From a virus: a DNA stretch of 61,145 bases. The stretch spans positions 1 to 61,145 of the IMG/VR virus record IMGVR_UViG_3300022920_000542; one strand, given 5' to 3'. Positions 19,287 through 26,172 of this stretch are shown here, one piece after another. The position numbers and the translations under genes were made by a program. The notes beneath the pieces are model-generated. The model saw only the letters and a program-made list of their open reading frames with translations. It searched no databases and was not told where the DNA came from. The stretch's first letter is position 1. Every line of letters starts with the position of its first letter.

Positions 19287-19623
19287 TTGGATAATATTTT
19301 TCTATAAGTTTAACAATAACATCTCCGTGACAAGATTTGGGTTTACACCAACAACCAAGTATTTTTCCTTTGAGTGTTTTGAGTTCTTCAATAAGTTGAG
19401 GTTGATTTTCAATCCATTCTTCATAACTTTGAATTGCTTCTGATTTACTTGCAACACGATACTTTGCGAGAGTTCCGTCTTTAGAAGAAAATGGATTACC
19501 CCACGAAGAAGGCCTTCCAATGTAGACATCATATTCTGATTTCTTGCAGTGGACTACTTTAGTTGTATTTGTGTTTATTTCTAAGTTAGAATAAAATGAT
19601 AAATTAACTTTTGGTTGTGTCAT
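19264..19623 (-). CDS. DUF4326-family protein
   Basis: The 119-residue protein has the family signature: VYIGRPSSWGNPF, followed by the C-terminal LKGKILGCWCKPKSCHGDVI. The conserved cysteines and histidine (CWC, CHGD) suggest metal binding or catalysis, but the function of the family is not known to me. It is common in phages of this type. It overlaps the neighbouring genes by about 20 bases on each side. Confidence 0.85.
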   Translation of the reverse strand: MTQPKVNLSFYSNLEINTNTTKVVHCKKSEYDVYIGRPSSWGNPFSSKDGTLAKYRVASKSEAIQSYEEWIENQPQLIEELKTLKGKILGCWCKPKSCHGDVIVKLIEKYYPNENNISS

Positions 19624-19945
19624 CCAAATCTATATCTGTATCTTTATCAATGTCTTCTATATTGGAAAATAATTCGTTAACGAAGTCAAACTCAAGCTGT
19701 TGATTTTGAAACTCTGGTTGATTTACCTCAGAGTAATTTACATCAGTTGAATGATTATCTTCGTTTACGAATTCGAGGTGTCCATCAAAATGGAAACCTG
19801 ATCCTCTTAAAAACAACTCAAACGCATTTATTACGTCACCTAAAGTTTCTTCTGTTGTAGAGTGTCTTGTTCTTGATACAAGATTATCATCAGAATCTCT
19901 CCATGTGTAATCAAATGTGAATTTTGCTGTATTGTCGTATTTCAT
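19604..19945 (-). CDS. Hypothetical acidic protein, 113 residues
   Basis: I do not recognise this protein. It starts MKYDNTAKFTFDYTWRD and ends in an Asp-rich tail. It is the first gene of the operon leading to dUTPase. A TATATTTAT box ends six bases before the ATG. Confidence 0.7.
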   Translation of the reverse strand: MKYDNTAKFTFDYTWRDSDDNLVSRTRHSTTEETLGDVINAFELFLRGSGFHFDGHLEFVNEDNHSTDVNYSEVNQPEFQNQQLEFDFVNELFSNIEDIDKDTDIDLDDTTKS

Positions 19946-19951
19946 ATATAC

Positions 19952-19960
19952 ATAAATATA
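19952..19960 (-). promoter_or_regulatory. TATATTTAT box of the dUTPase operon
   Basis: On the minus strand it reads TATATTTAT-GTATAT-ATG. There is no Shine-Dalgarno sequence. Confidence 0.5.
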
Positions 19961-19987
19961 TACAATTAAACTCCAAACGTAAAGTCT

Positions 19988-20194
19988 TTATTTTTTCTGA
20001 GAACCTAACATAACAGCTTTTAACACTATTTGCGTATATAGTTGGATAAAAACGATACTCAACCAGTTAAAAAATGTATACTCAATTTGTAAATTTAATA
20101 GTGTATTAAAAGACCAAATTAGTCCAAGTGGTAAAAATATTAAACCAGTTATTCCTAGAAAAAATGTAGTTAACTTTGATGTATCCAATTCCAT
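19988..20194 (-). CDS. Small membrane protein, 68 residues
   Basis: Two hydrophobic segments are visible, about residues 8-30 (LTTFFLGITGLIFLPLGLIW region) and 40-62 (TFFNWLSIVFIQLYTQIVLK region), so it is probably a two-span inner-membrane protein. It starts two bases after the stop of the upstream gene. The function is unknown. Confidence 0.68.
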   Translation of the reverse strand: MELDTSKLTTFFLGITGLIFLPLGLIWSFNTLLNLQIEYTFFNWLSIVFIQLYTQIVLKAVMLGSQKK

Positions 20195-20196
20195 GT

Positions 20197-20487
20197 TTAC
20201 TTTCTTATGTCACAAATCTTTTCGTGTAATATTTTGATGTCATCTTCTGTCATTCCAAATATTGCTTCAACTCCTTCAACCATTTTATCAAATGAAATAA
20301 TTGTTCCTGCTTCTACCGGATCGGCCTCTGATTCTACAATTTCGTACTTCAACTCAAGTGCATCATCTTGTACTTCTGCAAGTTTGCATAATGTCATGTG
20401 TTCGTATAATGCAACAAAGTCATCTACGGAGCAAGTTGTTAAAAAGTCCAATGACTCTTGTTCAATTCTATTTTCTTCGGAATTCAT
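20197..20487 (-). CDS. Hypothetical acidic protein, 96 residues
   Basis: A small acidic, probably helical protein (MNSEENRIEQESLDFL) that I do not recognise. It leads a two-gene unit with the 68-residue membrane protein. A TATATTTAT box (20520-20528) lies 32 bases upstream, and a TTGACA (20545-20550) lies just before it. Confidence 0.7.
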   Translation of the reverse strand: MNSEENRIEQESLDFLTTCSVDDFVALYEHMTLCKLAEVQDDALELKYEIVESEADPVEAGTIISFDKMVEGVEAIFGMTEDDIKILHEKICDIRK

Positions 20488-20519
20488 TTTATATTATTGA
20501 TTTAAGGTTATGTATATGT

Positions 20520-20528
20520 ATAAATATA
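20520..20528 (-). promoter_or_regulatory. TATATTTAT box before 20197-20487
   Basis: TATATTTAT on the minus strand, with TTGACA 16 bases upstream of it. The pair could work either as a late-type box or as an imperfect sigma70 promoter. Confidence 0.4.
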
Positions 20529-20546
20529 TATTATAGTTTGAAAATG

Positions 20547-21764
20547 TCAATTCTTTTTCCATATCCAGATGGGTTCTGCGAATGCTACATTCTTTGTTTC
20601 TTCGGTAATTTCTTTGAGGTCTTCCGAGAAATATTCACTTTTGGCATTACCTGCTCCACCTGAGTTGAATCGTTTAGTCATTTCCATTCCGATGCAACCC
20701 TGATACTTCAATCCACATGATTTAATAAAGTCATTCATTGGATTGGTGATTTCTACATAGTCGTTGATTGGTGCATTGAATACATCTGCGATATTGACTG
20801 CGAGAATTCCACCCAACTTTAATGTGGGAATAAGTTTCTGAATAGTTGCGTGTAAAAAGTTAACGTTCCAATCATCTATTTTTTTGTAACGAACCCACGA
20901 TTGAGTATCATCTTCCGAATACTTTTCTGTGTTAAAATAAGGTGGACTTGTAAAAATGGTATCAAAGAAGTTTTCGTATTTAGAATAATCTACATCTTCT
21001 GCTGGACTATCAATCAATTCAACTTCTCTGTTATGTTCAAAGAAGGTAGAATACTTTTTGTAGAACTCAATCTGCTTTTGATAATTAGGGTGGTTGTTGC
21101 TATTAGGATCAATCCCAACGTAATGTTCGGTGGTTTCACCTGTGTAGAATCCTGCTAATCTATCTCCCCATCCTGCACTAAAGTCTAATACATTTCTGCT
21201 TTTAAAGTGATCGTAAAATGCTTTTGCTACTGCCGGTTTGAATTGTGATGCGACATACTTACGAAGAGTTGTAGCAACACGAAGAGTATTAACATCAACA
21301 CGATTGAGAACTTTATCTAATGTCCAATAAGCACGAACGATTGTTTTGATTCCTTTAACAGTTTGCCACGTCTTCCACCCACTCGGAGTTCTTGTCCAAT
21401 CTACTTTCCAACGATTTTCTACGTGAAACGGATTAGACGCATTGTTACCCGAGTTGTTTCTTTTTAATAGAAACTGAGAACCTTTATAGTTCAAGTGATA
21501 GTTGCTTTTTCTTTCGTTGCGAGGAAACCACTTTCTTTCAACGAGAACATCGTTATGCTTGATTCCTTTTAACTTGTTTAAACTATCAAGGGTTTGTTTA
21601 TCACTAATCTCGGGTAACGGAGCAGGATAAGTATGCAATACTTTTGCTAGTTCTTCTACGACATCTTCTTTCTCATACTTTTGCATGAGGTTTTTCCACT
21701 CGTCTTCTTCAATGAGAAGATATGGTTTCATGTCGTAGAACTTTTTGAAATGCTCTTTTAGCAT
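20547..21764 (-). CDS. DNA methyltransferase-like protein, TSPPY type
   Basis: The 405-residue protein has an AdoMet-site motif NVLDFSAGWGDRLAGFY, the following acidic strand YVGIDPNSNNHPN, and the catalytic TSPPYFNTEKYSEDDTQS. A long N-terminal region of about 200 residues has no motif I know. It is a paralogue of the two proteins at 30966-34129, sharing the SAGWG, DPN and SPPYF blocks. The ATG at 21764 lies one base after the upstream stop. Methylation of DNA amino groups is likely; the substrate is not certain. Confidence 0.8.
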   Translation of the reverse strand: MLKEHFKKFYDMKPYLLIEEDEWKNLMQKYEKEDVVEELAKVLHTYPAPLPEISDKQTLDSLNKLKGIKHNDVLVERKWFPRNERKSNYHLNYKGSQFLLKRNNSGNNASNPFHVENRWKVDWTRTPSGWKTWQTVKGIKTIVRAYWTLDKVLNRVDVNTLRVATTLRKYVASQFKPAVAKAFYDHFKSRNVLDFSAGWGDRLAGFYTGETTEHYVGIDPNSNNHPNYQKQIEFYKKYSTFFEHNREVELIDSPAEDVDYSKYENFFDTIFTSPPYFNTEKYSEDDTQSWVRYKKIDDWNVNFLHATIQKLIPTLKLGGILAVNIADVFNAPINDYVEITNPMNDFIKSCGLKYQGCIGMEMTKRFNSGGAGNAKSEYFSEDLKEITEETKNVAFAEPIWIWKKN

Positions 21765-21765
21765 T

Positions 21766-22491
21766 TTAATTTTTTGACTCAACCTGATAATTGTCGGGAA
21801 GATTACCCCGTTCTGCATCCCGTTTTGCTCTATGTGATTTTATATGTTCAAGAACACTCGGATCAACATTTTTAGTTTCAGACTGACCACCATTTGTCTC
21901 TTTCACAATTTTATTAACAGGTTGAAATCCAGTTTCTACATCTGTTAATGATGCAGAGTTTTCGGTGGTTTTCTTTGTGTCAGAGTATCTTGTTTGTGTG
22001 GGTGGCATACTTGCTTCGGTTAATTTTTCTGGATTGATCTGCAAATCAGATGTCGTTGCAATATTTTCTATTGTATCGTGAATATCACTATATTTTTTTT
22101 GAGAATAAACTTGATTGTTTATCGTAATATTCTTTTTTGTTTCTGTGTTCACAATGTTTTTGTCAGTAACCTTAATCAAAGACTCGATTTCTTCTTCAGT
22201 AACTTTCTCAACTACATTTTCAGTTGTGGTTGTTTCAGTTGTAGTTAAATCTACTGTTCTAAATTCATCATCTGATTCAGTTTCGTCTGTTGATTTAATT
22301 TTATTTCTAAGATGATTTTCAAAAACCGATAGCAGACCCGTTACAGGTTTTTTATCAAATGACTCTTCATATTTATCTTTATCTTGTAAAGAGTCTACTG
22401 ACATTTCCTGTACCGGATCTACTTTTTTATTTTTTTCTGAAAATCCTTTTGCTACTTTTTTAAACTTCTCGTCTATATTATCTAATGACAT
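21766..22491 (-). CDS. Hypothetical low-complexity protein, 241 residues
   Basis: The protein is rich in Thr, Glu, Lys and Asn, with a run of threonines around residue 80-90 (TTTETTTTEN), and is probably disordered for most of its length. I do not recognise it. It has a clear AGGAG ribosome site six bases before the ATG, in contrast to the leaderless genes around it, so it probably sits inside a longer transcript. Confidence 0.7.
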   Translation of the reverse strand: MSLDNIDEKFKKVAKGFSEKNKKVDPVQEMSVDSLQDKDKYEESFDKKPVTGLLSVFENHLRNKIKSTDETESDDEFRTVDLTTTETTTTENVVEKVTEEEIESLIKVTDKNIVNTETKKNITINNQVYSQKKYSDIHDTIENIATTSDLQINPEKLTEASMPPTQTRYSDTKKTTENSASLTDVETGFQPVNKIVKETNGGQSETKNVDPSVLEHIKSHRAKRDAERGNLPDNYQVESKN

Positions 22492-22532
22492 TGTTTACTC
22501 CTGCTTTGGAACTAGGGGTTTAATTTCGTTTG

Positions 22533-22781
22533 TTATCCGATCCACTCAAATAAAAGAGTTGGCCTACCAATCTCTCCTTCAACTTTTCCTGCGGTTTTTA
22601 TAGTTCCCGTTTCGAGTGCCTTTTTAACACGAAACCGAAGAGTAATTGGAACGGCATCTGGATGACTTTTTTCTAAATCAGATATACTGAATTTTCCGTT
22701 TGGCCAATTCACTACTAACTTCTTTTTGCTGGGAAGTTTTAGTTCTGTTTCAACTTTAATAGTATTATTTGTATTTTTCAT
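22533..22781 (-). CDS. Hypothetical small basic protein, 82 residues
   Basis: A small basic protein with a region (GKFSISDLEKSHPDAVPITL) that reads like a winged-helix or small DNA-binding domain in which 'ALETGTIKTAGKVEGEIGRP' would be the wing. This is a guess from composition. It has a TTGACC-N17-TATAAT promoter with only six bases between the -10 element and the ATG. Confidence 0.68.
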   Translation of the reverse strand: MKNTNNTIKVETELKLPSKKKLVVNWPNGKFSISDLEKSHPDAVPITLRFRVKKALETGTIKTAGKVEGEIGRPTLLFEWIG

Positions 22782-22787
22782 AATTAT

Positions 22788-22816
22788 ATTATATTAAATT
22801 GAAAACATTCGGTCAA
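22788..22816 (-). promoter_or_regulatory. Sigma70 promoter giving a leaderless transcript for 22533-22781
   Basis: On the minus strand it reads TTGACC, 17 bases, TATAAT, ATAATT, ATG. The six-base gap places the transcription start at the start codon. Confidence 0.85.
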
Positions 22817-23001
22817 TCTTTTTTTGATTCTGCTACCGAGGCCTTTCTGTAATCTGTTGCCAATTTTTTAATTTCACCAATTGCTTTTCTAGCTCTGGTT
22901 CCAGATACTTTAGTACCCGACTCTGCGTTTTGGTTGTGATTTTCATCAAATGCTTCGTATAAAGCCTTGATTTGTTCATATAGGTCTGTTGTGTTGCTCA
23001 T
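22813..23001 (-). CDS. Histone H1-like Hc1-family protein
   Basis: The 62-residue protein from the ATG at 23001 matches the Hc1 N-terminal helical domain. The segment TKVSGTRARKAIGEIKKLA corresponds to the family's typical GTR-RK-EIKKLA block. Hc1-type proteins bind DNA and are known from Chlamydia and Bacteroidetes. The lysine-rich tail is short here. A nucleoid-binding role on viral or host DNA is inferred. The frame is open to 23058, but only the 23001 start gives the family N-terminus. Confidence 0.8.
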   Translation of the reverse strand: MSNTTDLYEQIKALYEAFDENHNQNAESGTKVSGTRARKAIGEIKKLATDYRKASVAESKKD

Positions 23002-23067
23002 AATTTTATATTTAAGGGTTAATGTTAATATATTATATAATGTTTGAAATTGATGCAAGAAAAAAAG

Positions 23068-23487
23068 TTAAGCAAATAAAATAGTATAAGAGTCTTCATC
23101 GGATGTTATATTCATAAAAGAAAACACCCACCGTTGAGTTTTCATGTGTTGAACGAACTCTGCATATGCTTGTTCTGTTTTTTCTATTTTAAATAACCGA
23201 CCCGCAACCTGCACGACCTCGTATTTATTTAGAAATGTGGTCCAATTAAGCTCACTTTCATTTGCAAGTAGATATTCATGTAAATATTTTTTTAAAGATT
23301 TCTCGTTATGTGCGAATAGATTTTGTAAGTGATCTTGGTTTTCTGAACTTGGAGTTTCGATTAATTGTGCAATTACTCCGTGTAGTTCCTTAAAATTATC
23401 TGCCAACTCTTTTACAAATTTTTTGGAAGTAAATGCAAGTTCTACAAAAATTAGAGAGGAATATGTGTTAAATTTTTCACTGTCCAT
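23068..23487 (-). CDS. Hypothetical protein, 139 residues
   Basis: A mainly helical soluble protein (MDSEKFNTYSSLIFVELAF) with no recognised motif. It is transcribed away from the HNH gene, from a TTGACA-N17-TAGTGT promoter six bases before the ATG. Confidence 0.72.
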   Translation of the reverse strand: MDSEKFNTYSSLIFVELAFTSKKFVKELADNFKELHGVIAQLIETPSSENQDHLQNLFAHNEKSLKKYLHEYLLANESELNWTTFLNKYEVVQVAGRLFKIEKTEQAYAEFVQHMKTQRWVFSFMNITSDEDSYTILFA

Positions 23488-23493
23488 TTATTT

Positions 23494-23522
23494 ACACTAT
23501 TGTTATATTTTCAAAATGTCAA
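23494..23522 (-). promoter_or_regulatory. Sigma70-like promoter giving a leaderless transcript for 23068-23487
   Basis: TTGACA, 17 bases, TAGTGT, AAATAA, ATG on the minus strand. It lies back to back with the promoter of the HNH gene. Confidence 0.75.
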
Positions 23523-23533
23523 ACAATTTAACA

Positions 23534-23561
23534 TTGATTTTTTTTTAAAATGTTTTATTAT
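23534..23561 (+). promoter_or_regulatory. Sigma70-like promoter of the HNH gene
   Basis: TTGATT, 16 bases, TATTAT, AGAGTT, then the ATG at 23568. The six-base gap again implies a leaderless transcript. Confidence 0.65.
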
Positions 23562-23567
23562 AGAGTT

Positions 23568-24176
23568 ATGTATCAATATGTAAGTGGTTCTGATAACTTG
23601 GTTCTTTTGTTAACTCACTACTGGACTCCCTTGAATGTGACATCTGCTAAAGAAGGTTTAAAGAAGTTAATGGGTGCAAAAGAGCGATTTCACAAAACAA
23701 GACCAAAGGTTATGGCAGTTGCAAGTGACGGAACTACGTGTGACTGGGATACTTGGATCGAATATAAGCATGGATTTTATCCAAACCAACCATTTGTTCG
23801 TTCTGTTAATCATGTTATACCCGTTCCAACTATATTATTAACAACTGCAAACTTTACATATAATACGAAACGAAAACCTTCTCTAAAATATCTGTATAAA
23901 AAATACGAAGGATTGTGCCAAATATGTGGAAATCATTTTCCTCAAAATCAATTAACTATAGAGCACATCAAACCCAAGAGCAAGGGGGGTGATAACGACT
24001 ATTTTAATTTGACACTCACGTGCGTCAAATGTAATTCACGAAAAGGAAGTATATTTCCTTATTATGATTTTAAAGGAGATATTCTTAAAGCAGAACCACC
24101 AAAACCATTTTACGAAGTGGGTGGTGTTGGTCGTGAAGAATGGAAACCGTTTCTTTTTAAAAATTCGTCTTTTTAA
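23568..24176 (+). CDS. HNH endonuclease
   Basis: The 202-residue protein has a C-terminal HNH domain: a CxxC pair in LCQICGNHF, the catalytic histidine in TIEHIKPKSKGGDNDYFN with the following Asn, and a second CxxC in TCVKCNSRKG. The paired cysteines would hold a structural zinc. It cuts DNA. It could be a free-standing homing nuclease or part of host DNA breakdown. The ATG at 23568 is chosen because it lies six bases after a TATTAT -10 element. The frame is open six codons earlier. Confidence 0.88.
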   Translation: MYQYVSGSDNLVLLLTHYWTPLNVTSAKEGLKKLMGAKERFHKTRPKVMAVASDGTTCDWDTWIEYKHGFYPNQPFVRSVNHVIPVPTILLTTANFTYNTKRKPSLKYLYKKYEGLCQICGNHFPQNQLTIEHIKPKSKGGDNDYFNLTLTCVKCNSRKGSIFPYYDFKGDILKAEPPKPFYEVGGVGREEWKPFLFKNSSF

Positions 24177-24179
24177 TTG

Positions 24180-24208
24180 TTGACATTTCTTATAAAAATA
24201 AGTACAAT
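24180..24208 (+). promoter_or_regulatory. Sigma70 promoter of the tRNA cluster
   Basis: TTGACA (24180-24185), 17 bases, TACAAT (24203-24208). It directly follows the HNH gene. The leader before the first tRNA (about 95 bases) contains a CCTATG/CATAGG stem-loop at 24228-24246. Confidence 0.88.
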
Positions 24209-24227
24209 AGCAACATAATCAAATCTT

Positions 24228-24246
24228 CCTATGTAGATAACATAGG
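24228..24246 (+). other. Stem-loop in the tRNA cluster leader
   Basis: CCTATG pairs with CATAGG around a seven-base loop (TAGATAA), shortly after the predicted transcription start. No T-run follows. It could be an RNA processing signal. Confidence 0.35.
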
Positions 24247-24308
24247 CAAAAGGTCTAATAAGAGGTGTCCAATCCATGTTTAATGATAGGGGCAAGTTTT
24301 TCTTTTGT

Positions 24309-24384
24309 GCATCGGTGGCTCGAATGGCTAGGCAAGGGACTGCAAATCCCTATCATGCAGGTTCGAGTCCTGTCCGATGCTCCA
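24309..24384 (+). tRNA. tRNA-Cys (GCA)
   Basis: The acceptor stem GCATCGG pairs with CCGATGC. The anticodon stem is AGGGA/TCCCT with loop CTGCAAA, giving anticodon GCA. The T-arm contains GTTCGAGTC, and CCA is encoded. Confidence 0.96.
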
Positions 24385-24396
24385 TATCAATTTTAT

Positions 24397-24472
24397 GCCA
24401 CTTTAGCTCAGATGGTAGAGCACCTCACTTGTAATGAGGATGTCGTCAGTTCGATCCTGACAAGTGGCTCCA
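24397..24472 (+). tRNA. tRNA-Thr (TGT)
   Basis: The acceptor stem GCCACTT pairs with AAGTGGC. The anticodon stem is CCTCA/TGAGG with loop CTTGTAA, giving anticodon TGT. CCA is encoded. It reads ACA, a common codon in this AT-rich genome. Confidence 0.96.
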
Positions 24473-24480
24473 TTTTATGT

Positions 24481-24557
24481 CGGGATATAGCGTAGCCTGG
24501 TATCGCGCTTGCTTTGGGAGCAAGAGGTCGCAGGTTCAAATCCTGCTATCCCGACCA
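24481..24557 (+). tRNA. tRNA-Pro (TGG)
   Basis: The acceptor stem CGGGATA pairs with TATCCCG. The anticodon stem is CTTGC/GCAAG with loop TTTGGGA, giving anticodon TGG. CCA is encoded. It reads CCA, the proline codon used heavily in the proline-rich tail at 59.7-59.9 kb. Confidence 0.96.
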
Positions 24558-24571
24558 TAGTTTTATTGTTT

Positions 24572-24646
24572 TGCTCGGTAGCTCAGTGGCAGAGCAGGTG
24601 ACTGTTAATCACTTTGTCGTTGGTTCGACCCCAACCCGAGCAGCCA
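24572..24646 (+). tRNA. tRNA-Asn (GTT)
   Basis: The acceptor stem TGCTCGG pairs with CCGAGCA. The anticodon stem is GGTGA/TCACT with loop CTGTTAA, giving anticodon GTT. CCA is encoded. Confidence 0.95.
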
Positions 24647-24751
24647 AACTTGTCTCCACCTATTTTAAAATAACATAGTCATAAAAATAGAAAAAGAACC
24701 AAAGAACTCTGCAAGTTGAAAGACAAAAATCATTGCATCATTAATTGACCA

Positions 24752-24810
24752 CACCGCTATAACCGAGTCATACGGTGGTAAGCAGTTGATGGTAACTGCT
24801 AGTGTTTATT
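24752..24810 (+). terminator. Paired hairpins after the tRNA cluster, possible terminator
   Basis: CACCG (24752-24756) pairs with CGGTG (24773-24777). Just after it, AGCAGTT (24781-24787) pairs with AACTGCT (24794-24800) around GATGGT, followed by AGTGTTTATT. The T-run is weak. The stretch 24647-24852 holds no protein gene and may also be part of a small RNA. Confidence 0.5.
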
Positions 24811-24838
24811 ATAAACCATAACTTTTTTGTAATAGATA

Positions 24839-24847
24839 TATATTTAT
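24839..24847 (+). promoter_or_regulatory. TATATTTAT box before 24853
   Basis: TATATTTAT-TGTTT-ATG, with a five-base gap and no Shine-Dalgarno sequence. Confidence 0.5.
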
Positions 24848-24852
24848 TGTTT

Positions 24853-25776
24853 ATGAAGTCCGAAAATATTGTTTGTGAAGAGTGGATAGGTTATAAACCT
24901 AATATGCCTGTTCAAGTTGTTGGTGTTAAAAACGGAAAGATTACCGGTGATGGTAGTGGTGTTGAGATATTCAAGAACCTCAAAGACGCACAACGCAGAT
25001 ACGATGATCTCAATCCTGAAGAAAACTCAATGAGATTTACATGGGTAACCAAAGGAGAAGTTAAAGGAAAAGACGCCGGACGATTTGAAACATGGAGAGC
25101 ATATAAAATGTATTCTATGGAAGAACAGATATTTCAAGATACAATGAAAGAAGCAAAATTCAATGCTCGTATTCTTCCTGCTAATTTAGAAGATATTGAA
25201 ATGAAAACTTTAATTGTTGCAATTGGAAGTGCAGTCGTTGGGTTATTAGATAAAATTAAAAAGAACACAGGTTCTAATGCTAATCCAGTAAGTTTGCAAG
25301 TAATAAAAGGTGGAGATGCTATCAAGTCTGCACTCAAAGATAAAATAGATTTAAAAGGCAAAGAAGCACTCGTAGCATTTTTTAAAGAAACAAACAAGCA
25401 TTTTGCAGGAAATGCACCTGTAATATCAAGTATAGTGAGGAAATATAAATTGAAATCAGATAAATATAGTGGTAAGGTATTTGCAGAACAAGAAACAAAA
25501 TTACGTGAACTTGTTCGTGGTTATTTAAAAAATAAACTTAATATGAACGAAGCAAAAAAAAGCAAAATGATTCCTATGGAGAAATATGGAGCTGCGTTCA
25601 TGGTTGATAACGGACATCTTATGTCGGTTGCTATGAATCGGGATGGTAGTCTTGAAACATTTGATGGTGACTTGGATTGGGGTGAAGTAACTGCTCCAGA
25701 ATCTCAAAAGTTTCTTGATGACATCAACAAAAAGTTCAAGACGAAGTTCAAGATGGATGACTTCGCAGGACGATAA
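24853..25776 (+). CDS. Hypothetical protein, 307 residues
   Basis: I do not recognise this protein. It starts MKSENIVCEEWIGYKPNMPV; an upstream in-frame ATG at 24802 would overlap the promoter box. One hydrophobic stretch (MKTLIVAIGSAVVGLLDKI) lies near residue 115-135, and the rest is charged. The late-type box suggests expression with virion genes, so it may be a virion or assembly protein. Confidence 0.72.
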   Translation: MKSENIVCEEWIGYKPNMPVQVVGVKNGKITGDGSGVEIFKNLKDAQRRYDDLNPEENSMRFTWVTKGEVKGKDAGRFETWRAYKMYSMEEQIFQDTMKEAKFNARILPANLEDIEMKTLIVAIGSAVVGLLDKIKKNTGSNANPVSLQVIKGGDAIKSALKDKIDLKGKEALVAFFKETNKHFAGNAPVISSIVRKYKLKSDKYSGKVFAEQETKLRELVRGYLKNKLNMNEAKKSKMIPMEKYGAAFMVDNGHLMSVAMNRDGSLETFDGDLDWGEVTAPESQKFLDDINKKFKTKFKMDDFAGR

Positions 25777-25801
25777 ATTTCTATAAAAATTGCGTTTATC
25801 G

Positions 25802-25810
25802 TATATTTAT
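25802..25810 (+). promoter_or_regulatory. TATATTTAT box before 25815
   Basis: TATATTTAT-AGAC-ATG, with a four-base gap. Confidence 0.55.
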
Positions 25811-25814
25811 AGAC

Positions 25815-26141
25815 ATGGCAGATAAAAAAGAATTTAAAGGAAAACCCTTTTCAAAGGAAGATAGAGAACAGGCATTGAAAGATATTGTTCCATCTAATAT
25901 GGATGATAAAAGAACCGTATGTAATGTTGTTCGTTTGATATTTGAAAATTCCCAAGACGAAGCATATAATCTCGGAGCAATTCGTGAATTGGCATTAGAA
26001 GCAATGTGGATGGGTAAACGAATGAACGACAAACTTACTGATTATCGTCAAAAAGAAATGTACGAAGAGTATCTTGATCAAAAAGAAAGTCATTTAAATT
26101 CAAACTACGATATGTATCCTGCTCAGGGTAATTGGGACTAA
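25815..26141 (+). CDS. Hypothetical acidic helical protein, 108 residues
   Basis: A charged, probably all-helical protein starting MADKKEFKGKPFSKEDREQA. I do not recognise it. It has its own box and is flanked by late-type genes. Confidence 0.72.
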   Translation: MADKKEFKGKPFSKEDREQALKDIVPSNMDDKRTVCNVVRLIFENSQDEAYNLGAIRELALEAMWMGKRMNDKLTDYRQKEMYEEYLDQKESHLNSNYDMYPAQGNWD

Positions 26142-26172
26142 TTTCCACATCATCTGATATGTATATATTGGA

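Noticed and set aside
24265-24495. A 76-codon frame across the tRNA genes
   Set aside because: It overlaps two complete tRNAs and part of a third, and has no supporting start context.
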